Below are positions 17,501-25,117 of a stretch of DNA of 64,000 bases, piece by piece (the first letter of the stretch is position 1; every line of letters begins with the position of its first letter). The translations under genes and the position numbers were made by a program. The DNA is from Pseudovibrio sp947494035 (GTDB taxonomy: Bacteria; Pseudomonadota; Alphaproteobacteria; Rhizobiales; Stappiaceae): NCBI GenBank assembly GCA_947494035.1, contig CANLTN010000007.1:180548-244547 (forward strand), read 5' to 3'. The notes under the pieces are model-generated. The model ran no database searches and was not told where the DNA came from. It saw only the letters and a list, made by a program, of their open reading frames with translations.

Positions 17501-18808
17501 ATGCTTATGAGCAATGAAGCCCACTGCTATAAAGTGTACAGAGATGTGAGAAGCGGCTTTAGAACAGGACTCGAGGTTGGCCAAGGAATTAATGAATTTC
17601 CAATGTCCAGTTCTTGTTTGGTGCTGCTAAGGAACATTTTGGACTTCACCTGCCTTCACGGTCGAATAAACGATTATTCAGGGGAAGTTGATCGAAATAT
17701 CGAGTACGCTTGTGCCGAGTTAATCAAGCAAATCTTTGACATAAAAAATACCACCGGAAAAGTTGTATTCACCAATGGCGGTAGCGAAGCCATAAACTTA
17801 TGTGTAGGTGCTTTGGCTCGACAAGGATTATATTGTAGCTTGCCTCAGCCTTCATACTATATATATGAGCAAAGTGTAATTGATCATGGAGTTCCTATTC
17901 GTTACCGTTATCGCTCATCTCCATTTCGCATTGATCAGTATTTCGATAAGGGTGAATTCTTTAACGTTTTAACTGAACCGAATCCATTAGATGGATCACT
18001 GAGAAACCTTAATGAATTAGGATCTTTACTAACCCGATCATCTTTTGACATATATGATTCTGTTTTTCAAATGCCACATCCGCGCCAAGCAAAGAGGTTT
18101 TATTCGACACAAGCAGAAAACATAAATTTGCTGAATTTTGATAGTTCGGCGTTATTACTAACTCCATCTAAAGATCTTTCTATTCCAGGCTTCCGTGCAG
18201 GAATAATCTACACAAACAATGCAGACCTATTGGAATATATTAGTGATGACTTTCGGAGTCGAATTTTTAGTATATCTCCTATGGTAAGTTTAATATGCCT
18301 TCTTTATTTGAGTGTCGTTCGAATCACAAAGGCGATGAATCTAGAGGGGCGTAATTCCGCGAGGCAACGTATTGTTGAACTCCAAGAGCTGCTCAGCTCT
18401 GTAGGTGTAGCCGATTGGCTTGATCTATCAGCGCTATGGCATTTGTGTGAGGAGATGGTGGCAATGGCTTCTCATTGTCTTTTAAATCACGAAGCGTTAT
18501 GCTCTCTTTCACCTATATTTCCTAGTATTCAGGATGATGGTTACGTTGTTGGCTTCTCTACTTTTCCGAAGCTAAAGGTTTCTTTGTCATCACACAGAGA
18601 ACTTGTGGGATGGGCAAATGAGTTTGGAAGAGAACACAAGATATTCTTTAACCCAAGTGTTATCTTTGGTGGTACCTTCGAAAGTTGGGATGCGCTTTAT
18701 CCACGAGAAATGCGGGTGCGCATCAATCTTTCATTGTCTAAGAAACAATTTGAATATGGTATCCATAAGATAGAAGAGGTTATGAGCACCGTTACTGATA
18801 ATATATAA
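17501..18808 (+). CDS. Fold-type I PLP enzyme, ACC-synthase-like (candidate Mur24-type 3-amino-3-carboxypropyl transferase)
   Basis: About 435 residues from ATG 17501, which sits 6 bases after a GAGGAGA ribosome-binding site; the frame is also open from TTG 17486. Motifs are those of class I/II aminotransferases: TNGGSEAIN near 90-98, EPNP near 159-162, a PLP-binding aspartate in IYDSVF, and the Schiff-base lysine (about 224) in TPSKDLSIPGFRAGIIY. The SKDL-PGFR-G-IY pattern is very close to plant and fungal ACC synthases, which act on S-adenosylmethionine. Mur24 of muraymycin biosynthesis is a PLP enzyme that moves the aminocarboxypropyl group of SAM onto glycyluridine. That step is expected here because the other core enzymes are present. 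A plain aminotransferase is the alternative. Confidence 0.72.
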   Translation: MLMSNEAHCYKVYRDVRSGFRTGLEVGQGINEFPMSSSCLVLLRNILDFTCLHGRINDYSGEVDRNIEYACAELIKQIFDIKNTTGKVVFTNGGSEAINLCVGALARQGLYCSLPQPSYYIYEQSVIDHGVPIRYRYRSSPFRIDQYFDKGEFFNVLTEPNPLDGSLRNLNELGSLLTRSSFDIYDSVFQMPHPRQAKRFYSTQAENINLLNFDSSALLLTPSKDLSIPGFRAGIIYTNNADLLEYISDDFRSRIFSISPMVSLICLLYLSVVRITKAMNLEGRNSARQRIVELQELLSSVGVADWLDLSALWHLCEEMVAMASHCLLNHEALCSLSPIFPSIQDDGYVVGFSTFPKLKVSLSSHRELVGWANEFGREHKIFFNPSVIFGGTFESWDALYPREMRVRINLSLSKKQFEYGIHKIEEVMSTVTDNI

Positions 18809-18834
18809 GTTAGTTAAAATAAAAGTATAAATAT

Positions 18835-19551
18835 ATGTTGACTGATATAGAAATTAAGAAGTTGAATAACAAGAAGATATTTTTGACAGGTTTAGAGTTT
18901 TCTGAGGAATTCGTTAATTCTGTAAGATTTGAACGTTATTCTCAACATTCTACACTTGGGCACATAGCGCCGCTAGGTGCATTTAGTTATACTTATAGTC
19001 CTATTTCTCCCTGTAATATTATAGGAAGGTATTGCGCGATTGGACTTGATGTGCGGGTGATGCAGGATCAAAATCCTGTGGATTGGGTCTCCACTAGTTC
19101 AGCTTTTTATTCGACTGAGAAGTTTGGCTTCTGGGTTGATCATTCGCGCCAATTAGACTTTGAAAAACCTTCAACTAAACCTAAACCAGTAGCAATAATG
19201 AATGATGTTTGGATTGGGCAACAGGTTATTTTGAAGGGTGGTATTACCATTGGGAATGGTGCTGTAATTGGGGCCGGATCTGTCGTGACAAGAGATGTAT
19301 TACCATATTCAATCGTTGGCGGGGCACCCGCGCGCCATATCCGTTATAGGTTCGATGAGCACACTCGTCTGGCTTTGGAGGACACAGCGTGGTGGGAATG
19401 TCACCTGTCGTCTTTGGGCAGTTTTGATTTTTCTGATGTTGGGTCATTTATTAAAGATTTCATGCGTGCAAAATCTCAAGGAACATTAGAGTTTTTGCCT
19501 GAGCAACGCAAAACGCTCATGGAACACCTATCAGAGAACATTGTCGCATGA
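18835..19551 (+). CDS. Left-handed beta-helix (hexapeptide) acyltransferase, CatB/Vat-like
   Basis: A 238-residue protein with hexapeptide repeats in NIIGRYCAIGLDVRV and later in VWIGQQVILKGGITIGNGAVIGAGSVVTRDVLPYSIVGGAPA (about 124-166), the hallmark of the xenobiotic or sugar O-acetyltransferase family. The histidine of the active site is probably in the central loop containing DHSRQ. It is the last gene of the tight operon. It may acylate the aminoribose or peptide amine as a tailoring step, or inactivate the product inside the cell. Caprazamycin producers do use acylation and phosphorylation for self-protection. Confidence 0.75.
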   Translation: MLTDIEIKKLNNKKIFLTGLEFSEEFVNSVRFERYSQHSTLGHIAPLGAFSYTYSPISPCNIIGRYCAIGLDVRVMQDQNPVDWVSTSSAFYSTEKFGFWVDHSRQLDFEKPSTKPKPVAIMNDVWIGQQVILKGGITIGNGAVIGAGSVVTRDVLPYSIVGGAPARHIRYRFDEHTRLALEDTAWWECHLSSLGSFDFSDVGSFIKDFMRAKSQGTLEFLPEQRKTLMEHLSENIVA

Positions 19552-20043
19552 CTCCCCCGTTGAGATGGTGTTGTGCTCTGGCGTCAAACCCGAATTCTAA
19601 ACAATTAAGTATAGACAATTTTTCTTGTTGTAAGACGATGACAAATGCAGTGAACTTGAATGGGCCCAGCATAGATTAGAGCTTCAACCTCTGATATTAT
19701 TTATGGCCTGGAAGCAATTAAGGGGAATGTGGCCAAATTGCTTGACTTAAGAGGAAAAAAAGCTGGAAACTTGGTGGCTCCCTGGTTCGCCAAGACTCGT
19801 ATCCCTCTACTCGGCCGTTGACCGAGCTCAGAAGATCGTGCAAGGAAAACAATCATTTAAGAGTGAGAACTAACTTAGATAGTGTGCTTCTGTCAATTTT
19901 GCGCTCATTGCGAAGTCATTTCTGACAACGGTCGTCATTGCTACTTTACGGCAATGGCGGCAAGAAATAGATTGCTTTGTGCCAGTAGATAAATAATAGA
20001 ACGCCGTAGAGTTTTAATTTCCGCAAATTAGAAATTAGTAGGT
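19552..20043. other. Intergenic gap between the operon and the MraY-like gene
   Basis: About 490 bases with no coding signal. It separates the MraY-like gene from the eleven-gene operon, so that gene probably has its own promoter here. A stretch at about 19770-19835 faintly resembles an eroded tRNA on the minus strand but does not fold into one by eye. No terminator hairpin with a T-run follows the acyltransferase stop. Confidence 0.45.
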
Positions 20044-21093
20044 ATGATAGAGATTTTTAGACCAGAGTTAGCCGCGTTGTGGGGACCCTTCAGACTATTG
20101 AGTTCGATACTGGTGGTATCGTCCATGGGCTTGTTCCTTTCTATTTCGTCTGTTGCTATTTTTTTGCCAATGATTGAAACCTACTTTACGACGGACAAAG
20201 GCCGAGCTCACGCGGTTAATGCGACGGAAAGCGTCGGAAAACCTCTCGGTGTTGGATTATTCATGATTTCGATCTCATGTGTTTGGGGATTTCTATTTCT
20301 ACACCCAGATACAGTATTATATCTCTGCATGATGATTCTCCTTGGATCATCAATAGTTGGGTATGTTGATGATTGCATACCGGGAGGCCTAAGTGAGTTT
20401 ACTTTAGGATTTACTGATCTAGTTCTTTCTGTTGTCGCTGCGTTTTTTATTCTTGGGCCCGAATCGAATATAGTTTGGTTTCCCTTTACCTCTTATACGA
20501 TTGAATTGACGCCCTTACAGGGCATATTACTATTTGCACCCGTGATTTGGATATGTGTGAACGCATTGAATTGCAATGATGGTGTGGATGGGCTATCAGG
20601 CAGTTTAGCGCTAGTTACAGTTGGGGCATTAGCCTTTCTGCTCTATTTCGTCGTAGGGAACTCTGTTAACGCTGAGTACCTACTAATCCCATACAAAAGT
20701 GCTGGATCCAACTGGGCAATCGCAGCTTTGATAATTTCAGGCTCCATAATAGGATATTTATGGCACAATGCTCCACCTAGTAGGTTGCTGATGGGGGATG
20801 CTGGGTCTCGCCCAATAGGCTTATTCATAGGTATGTGTATTACCGTGACCGGAAATCCGTTTTTGATATTCATTGTATGTGGCTTGATACTTGCAAACGG
20901 CGCTACTGGCCTATTCAAAGTTGCTCTTATAAGATTGTTTAAAATACGGTTGTTTTCGAACACTTTATTCCCGCTACATGATCACATGCGTCGCGTGCTT
21001 GATTGGAGCGGAACTCAAGTTTTGGTTAGATTTATCCTGGTTCATATGGTTTCATCATGGATATTGGTCCTAATGTTACTAAAAGTCCGGTAG
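20044..21093 (+). CDS. MraY-like phospho-N-acetylmuramoyl-pentapeptide transferase paralogue, candidate self-resistance
   Basis: A 349-residue polytopic membrane protein of the polyprenyl-phosphate sugar-phosphate transferase family. Its C-terminus matches MraY (WSGTQVLVRF) better than WecA. Conserved residues kept include Asp109-Asp110, NALNCNDGVDGL with Asp179 and Asp182, and GDAGS at 251-255. Others differ: the usual KxxTPTMGG loop reads NATESVGKP, the DDxxK lysine is lost (DDCIP), and the HHH motif reads HDH at 312-314. These loops contact nucleoside inhibitors in known MraY structures. It may be a drug-tolerant MraY, a decoy, or a biosynthetic transferase. A housekeeping mraY would be expected in a cell-wall cluster, which is not in this window. 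Confidence 0.82.
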   Translation: MIEIFRPELAALWGPFRLLSSILVVSSMGLFLSISSVAIFLPMIETYFTTDKGRAHAVNATESVGKPLGVGLFMISISCVWGFLFLHPDTVLYLCMMILLGSSIVGYVDDCIPGGLSEFTLGFTDLVLSVVAAFFILGPESNIVWFPFTSYTIELTPLQGILLFAPVIWICVNALNCNDGVDGLSGSLALVTVGALAFLLYFVVGNSVNAEYLLIPYKSAGSNWAIAALIISGSIIGYLWHNAPPSRLLMGDAGSRPIGLFIGMCITVTGNPFLIFIVCGLILANGATGLFKVALIRLFKIRLFSNTLFPLHDHMRRVLDWSGTQVLVRFILVHMVSSWILVLMLLKVR

Positions 21094-21137
21094 ATGTCTG
21101 TTGTTGTGTGGTTTGTCCCATTCTTGAATAGTATTTA

Positions 21138-22068
21138 GAGCCTGACTCAAAAGTTCTCTAATAAACGTAATACCTTGCAATTCGCCTTGTGAGGGTTCTG
21201 ATATGGGCAATGGTTGCCCATGCAGCAGATACACAGGTTGAATTCTCCCAATCTTTTGCCAGCCTGCGGCATCGACCAATCCAAGCAAATGTGCGCTCTA
21301 CAACCCAACGCATGGGAAGGACCTTAAAGCCCTTGCTCTGGCCAGAGCGCTTTATGATTTCCACTGTCCACTTTCCTTGACCTGCCAGGGCCAGAGGGAG
21401 TTTATCGCCGGAATATCCTCCATCAGCGAATACGTGACGTAGCCACGGGAACCGTCGGCGGGCAGCCTTGAGCACTTCAGGTGCGCCGTCCCGGTCCTGA
21501 ACGCCAGCGCAGTGAACAAGAATGATCAGGAGATTTCCAAGTGTATCGGTTAGAATATGGCGCTTGCGTCCCTTTGTCTTTTTGCCTGCATCATAGCCAC
21601 AAACTCCGCCGCTTTCTGTCGTTTTGACCGATTGACTGTCGATCACTCCGGCTGTCGGGCTGGCTTGTCGTCCCTCCATCTCCCGATCCAACTGAACAAG
21701 CAGATGGTTGAGTGTCTCCCAAAGCCCGGAGCGAACCCAATCATAGAAATAGTGCTGTACTGTGGAGCTGGGAGGAAAGTCTTTGGGTAGCATCCGCCAC
21801 TGACAGCCACTGGAGGCGATATAGAGGATCGCGTTCATGACGCAGCGCAGGCCGGTCTTGCGCGGGCGCCCTCCTGGCTTGGATGGAGGAAGGAGCGGAG
21901 CCACCAAATCCCATTCCCGATCCGTCAAATCGCTTGGATAACGACACGTCTCACGCTTATAATCTGACCGAGTGATATCACACCACGGCATATGACCCTC
22001 CATCTGTTCTCGCAAAACAATGGAACCATAATCCGCTGATATCACTCAATTACTTTTGGGTCAGGCTC
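21138..22068 (-). mobile_element. Complete IS5-family insertion sequence
   Basis: The 931-bp element has 17-base terminal inverted repeats with one mismatch: GAGCCTGACTCAAAAGT at 21138-21154 and its complement at 22052-22068. It is flanked by the 3-bp direct repeat TTA (21135-21137 and 22069-22071), which is the target duplication expected for this family. It carries one intact transposase gene. It lies 44 bases downstream of the MraY-like gene without disrupting it. Confidence 0.9.
21158..21991 (-). CDS. IS5-family DDE transposase
   Basis: An intact transposase that cuts and joins the ends of the surrounding element. The N-terminal domain reads PSDLTDREWDLVAPLLPP, as in DUF4096-type IS5 enzymes. 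The catalytic triad is Asp in GVIDSQSVKT, Asp in VFADGGYSGDK, and Glu in WVVERTFAWIGR. The frame is open to 22045, but ATG 21991 (MPWCDITRSDY) matches the usual family N-terminus and gives about 277 residues. No stop, frameshift or missing catalytic residue is seen, so the element may be mobile. Confidence 0.88.
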   Translation of the reverse strand: MPWCDITRSDYKRETCRYPSDLTDREWDLVAPLLPPSKPGGRPRKTGLRCVMNAILYIASSGCQWRMLPKDFPPSSTVQHYFYDWVRSGLWETLNHLLVQLDREMEGRQASPTAGVIDSQSVKTTESGGVCGYDAGKKTKGRKRHILTDTLGNLLIILVHCAGVQDRDGAPEVLKAARRRFPWLRHVFADGGYSGDKLPLALAGQGKWTVEIIKRSGQSKGFKVLPMRWVVERTFAWIGRCRRLAKDWENSTCVSAAWATIAHIRTLTRRIARYYVY

Positions 22069-22071
22069 TTA

Positions 22072-22365
22072 GACACTAAATTTGTTCGTTGCGGGCGTTT
22101 TGGCTTAATTTAAGACGAGATACCATCATATAAACGGCCCGCTTACAAATCTAAGGAGCTCTGCAATAAGAATGCTTTAGGCGGGGCGTAGGTGCTTCTC
22201 TCTGTGCGTACAAAAATTGCTATTTTGACAGCAAGGTTTTGCAGTGAGCAGCCCGCTGTTTTTGTAGAAATGTAGTATGTGACCAGCAACCCAAGCCACA
22301 TCTTTTCTCGAAAGAGCCTTCCATTTGCATGCAAGCCTCATTTCCAGTCCTCTCGGTCTCGCAAA
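22072..22365. other. Short region without recognisable genes
   Basis: About 290 bases between the IS5 element and the IS3 remnants. Only a 63-codon minus frame (22143-22334) is open, and it has no ribosome-binding site or family likeness. I see nothing else. Confidence 0.4.
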
Positions 22366-22479
22366 TTAGGCTAGGGTTAGGCTTTCCAGAGACGAATGCG
22401 GTCTTTGGGGGCTGTAGTCATTCTGCCACCACCTGATTTCAGCTCTTGCTTCATTCAATAATGAGTACAAAGCTTCGTT
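22366..22479 (-). pseudogene. IS3-family OrfB C-terminal fragment
   Basis: The last 37 codons read LNEALYSLLNEARAEIRWW followed by NDYSPQRPHSSLESLTLA, the normal C-terminal end of an IS3-type integrase-like transposase. Upstream sequence on this strand is unrelated, so most of OrfB is missing. It lies downstream of and on the same strand as the OrfA at 22907-23188. The two are probably the ends of one element split by the second IS3 remnant between them. Confidence 0.65.
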
Positions 22480-22539
22480 CAAGTGAGCGGCCCCAGTTGA
22501 GTGGTCCGCTCCTATAGTTAGGAAAGCGGAGGACCAAGG

Positions 22540-22831
22540 ATGGCGATTAAGAGACCTAAGCCCGAAGAATATCAGCGAAGCATTGATGTCGTGGTCACAC
22601 AAGCAAGGCATCAAGATCCTTCATATCCAGCTAGGAAAACCGGCCCAGAATGCCTATGTCGAACGCTACAACAGAACGGTCAGGCACGAATGGCTAGATC
22701 AAAGCTGCTTTGAAACCATCGAACAAGCACAGATACAAGCCGCAAAATGGCTCTGGACTTACAACAACGAACGGCCCAACATGGCCATAGGCGGCATTAC
22801 ACCTGTCGACAAACTGAAACTGGTGGCATAA
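22540..22831 (+). pseudogene. Internally deleted IS3-family element (OrfA start joined to OrfB end)
   Basis: ATG 22540 follows a GGAGGA ribosome-binding site and encodes MAIKRPKPEE, a typical IS407-like OrfA N-terminus. At about 22570 the sequence switches, in another frame, to the OrfB C-terminus: ISEALMSWSHKQGIK, then GKPAQNAYVERYNRTVRHEW with the catalytic glutamate, and WLWTYNNERPNMAIGGITP. About 0.9 kb of the usual interior (rest of OrfA and most of OrfB) is gone. The copy cannot transpose on its own. Confidence 0.72.
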
Positions 22832-22906
22832 CTCTAACGCTAAACTCCTCCATAAATGGGGGGATTACCGAGTAAGACACGTTCTGTGCATCGATGAACT
22901 GAAATC

Positions 22907-23188
22907 TCATCGACTTATTTCCCTAGCGAAGAATGCTGCCGCCTTTTTTAGTAAATCTCTTTCCTGTCGCAAAAGCTCATTTTCTTTGCGCCAGCGGGCC
23001 AATTCTTTACTTACATCCTCATGCGGCCCCGCCAGTAAATCCTGATCTCGGAACTCCTTGATCCTGCGGTTCAACGTAGCACGTCCCACACCCAGATCTG
23101 CCGCGAGTTCAGGAATGAGCCGACCACTCATTTCTATCAGCCGCCCCGCTTCGCGCTTAAGCCCTTCCGTGTAATGCTTTCGCCCCAT
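22907..23188 (-). CDS. IS3-family transposase OrfA
   Basis: A 93-residue protein with an N-terminal helix-turn-helix (LAADLGVGRATLNRRIKEF) and a C-terminal leucine-rich coiled segment (ELARWRKENELLRQERDLLKK), the standard layout of IS3 OrfA. It would bind the element ends and normally be fused to OrfB by frameshifting. Its OrfB is missing apart from the short tail at 22366-22479, so it is probably non-functional or only a regulator. The element's outer end seems to lie near 23250, where TGGACTGGTTCAGGAAAAG reads inward on this strand. Confidence 0.75.
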   Translation of the reverse strand: MGRKHYTEGLKREAGRLIEMSGRLIPELAADLGVGRATLNRRIKEFRDQDLLAGPHEDVSKELARWRKENELLRQERDLLKKAAAFFAREISR

Positions 23189-23462
23189 GAAGTCCTCCTG
23201 ATCTTAACCTATCAGAAGGCTCTCCACTTTTCCTGAACCAGTCCAATTTCTTAATTATTCAGTTTTGCGTGCATGAACATTCTAACATTTACCACATTGC
23301 TTCTCAATTATGCATCCAGCGATGGAAGACACCATGCAGAATGCCTAAGTGATCATGCACAATATGGCAAATACGCATGATCGCCATTTGAGTTCTTTGA
23401 TTGAAGGATGATGGCAGAAAAGTGAGCCACCGCATCAATCAATAAGCAACAATGAAAAATTC

Positions 23463-24278
23463 GTGTGCCCCATGACTGAAATTTCTAGTTCACTAAAAGC
23501 AGCTGTTGAACAAGTAATCTCAGCTTCCTTTTCTCATTCTATACAAGAGGATAGGATCTTTGGAAGGGATTTGAGCTCCTTACAACAGGGATTAAAACGA
23601 GTTGAAGCACGTTACACTCATCTTGTGGAGTTATGCATCGCTGATGCATTGCGTCAACAAACAGGTCGTTTTGAAGTGGAAACCAATGTTTCAGTCTTTG
23701 TCTCTGAACACGTTCTTCGGAGCGCTGAGCAATCAGGCTGCAATAATCTTTCCAAGAAACTGTTTCGCATGGAACGTTTCGGTGATTTCAAATTGAAATT
23801 CAATATAGTAGCTTACAATAGGTGTCAGCAGTTTTTGTACCCAATTGTTATGGTTCGCCGACGCAGCGCGCGTGCTGTATTTGCTGAACCTCTTGGGGCA
23901 AAGTGGGAGACTGCTGCGTTCCTCCTCGCACATCATCTTACTCAAAGAGGTCTGCGACTGTATGGACATACTTGTGGAGCTGTCGACTGGAATGCAGTCG
24001 GGTATTTGCCCCCTGGTCTTTGGTCCAGTCAAAACCTTGACAGAGTACTCGATGTTCCGATCAATGATACTGTGGCAGGTATGGAAGCCTATCTGCGGGA
24101 ACTGGCGCATGATCATACAAGAGAAATCTGCGGCTCACTTTTAGACATGAGAGTGCGGCCTCGGTCAAAGTCGGGGTCAAAAACTCGGAGAAAAAGTACT
24201 CGAGTTCAGCAGCCGACTATCCGTGATAATGGGAGTTCCGTAAATTTGCGAGAATGTCTTTTAGGGTGGGATTGTTAA
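23463..24278 (+). CDS. Hypothetical protein, no recognised family
   Basis: A 271-residue soluble protein starting at GTG 23463, or at ATG 23472 (MTEISSS). It has no signal peptide or membrane segment. The middle is mixed alpha-beta in character and the C-terminal 60 residues are strongly basic (RVRPRSKSGSKTRRKSTR), which could bind nucleic acid. I do not recognise the family. It stands alone between insertion-sequence debris and a core-genome ORF, and its codon use is unremarkable. It is probably cargo of the accessory region. Confidence 0.5.
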   Translation: MCPMTEISSSLKAAVEQVISASFSHSIQEDRIFGRDLSSLQQGLKRVEARYTHLVELCIADALRQQTGRFEVETNVSVFVSEHVLRSAEQSGCNNLSKKLFRMERFGDFKLKFNIVAYNRCQQFLYPIVMVRRRSARAVFAEPLGAKWETAAFLLAHHLTQRGLRLYGHTCGAVDWNAVGYLPPGLWSSQNLDRVLDVPINDTVAGMEAYLRELAHDHTREICGSLLDMRVRPRSKSGSKTRRKSTRVQQPTIRDNGSSVNLRECLLGWDC

Positions 24279-24873
24279 GTAGCGTCGATTGCAATGAGCC
24301 GAGTTGTTGCCGGTTGAAAGTGACTTAGCAGATTGCTCGAGGACGATGCTTTGTTTAATGATGTTTGTTATTTTGTTCTAAAGGAAGTTCCGCATAAATA
24401 ACTCGATTATTTCGGGTGAAGAATCAAGAATGAGAACTTTATTTTTGGTGGAACAGAAATGAGTTGCCAAGCAATCAAGTTGGTTGTTGAGCTGGTGTTG
24501 GCTGTAAAAGTTGTTCGTTTAATATTGCACGACAAACACTTGATACTTGGATCTGCGATCTTGTGCAAAGCTGTAGATTGCGAATATCCTAATTGAAGAG
24601 TGACACCTGAAACTGAGTTCCACTAATGATATGGATCAGTGTGTAAATATCTGCATACGTTCCCCAAATGTGGCCCTTTCGGCCTGCGATATTTGAGGTC
24701 TCCGGCCTACAGGGCCACGTGCCTTGCTTGGATGCTCCGGCGGGGGGGTTAATAGTTCTTAGATGACATAGAACACACTTTCGCAAAGGGGTGGAAATGA
24801 GTGCGGATGTTTGTGTAAGGGTGACGTTATTGACTCATGCTACAATTTCTGTCTGGGGGGACAAGGCTTTGAC
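24279..24873. other. Intergenic region before the conserved small ORF
   Basis: About 595 bases without a credible gene. A GC-rich patch at about 24665-24750 contains partly complementary runs (GGCCCTTTCGGCC and GGCCTACAGGGCC) that could form hairpins in RNA, but no T-run follows. This may be the transition from accessory to core DNA. Confidence 0.4.
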
Positions 24874-25002
24874 GTGAAAGTTATGCGTAAAATCGTTTCG
24901 CTTCGTAAGCGTAAGCCGCACGAGCGTGAAGAAGAAGAAGCAATCCTTGACCTTTACCTGCATGCTCTTGGCATGTCTGGTCCGGTTATGGAAGAAGCGT
25001 AA
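24874..25002 (+). CDS. Small basic/acidic protein of 39-42 residues
   Basis: The peptide reads MRKIVSLRKRKPHEREEEE and then AILDLYLHALGMSGPVMEEA: a basic start, an acidic run and a hydrophobic helix. GTG 24874 lies about 9 bases after a GGGGGGACAAG ribosome-binding site; ATG 24883 is the alternative start. The codons are the common ones of the flanking core genes, and a strong terminator follows at 25029, both of which mark it as a real expressed gene. I do not recognise a function. The frame opens further upstream at 24811, but that part looks non-coding. Confidence 0.6.
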   Translation: MKVMRKIVSLRKRKPHEREEEEAILDLYLHALGMSGPVMEEA

Positions 25003-25028
25003 CGCTTCTGCCTCTCTCGAAGACATTG

Positions 25029-25063
25029 AAAAAGGCTCCTTACTGCGGTGAGGGGCCTTTTTT
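25029..25063 (+). terminator. Intrinsic terminator after the small ORF
   Basis: The stem AAAAAGGCTCCT pairs with AGGGGCCTTTTTT around a ten-base loop and ends in six T residues. It closes the small ORF transcript 27 bases after its stop. Confidence 0.8.
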
Positions 25064-25117
25064 CGTGCCAGTGGGAATGCTGCGGCGGGTTGCCTCTCTG
25101 AAAGCAGGCGTAGGCTT

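Noticed and set aside
6345..19551. Reading of the operon as a capsule or O-antigen locus (nucleotidyltransferase, glycosyltransferase, FkbM, hexapeptide acyltransferase and PLP enzyme are common there)
   Set aside because: There is no flippase, polymerase or chain-length gene, and the nucleoside phosphorylase, SHMT-like domain, TauD oxygenase and ACC-synthase-like enzyme have no place in such a locus. All fit the nucleoside-antibiotic pathway.
19770..19835. A stretch resembling an eroded tRNA on the minus strand
   Set aside because: The T-arm and acceptor stem do not pair and no anticodon stem-loop can be drawn, so it is not called.
22143..22334. 63-codon minus frame between the IS elements
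   Set aside because: No ribosome-binding site and no likeness to any family; it probably reflects chance.
24811..24873. N-terminal extension of the small ORF at 24874
   Set aside because: The added residues are Cys-rich and unlike the rest, and the good ribosome-binding site lies after them.
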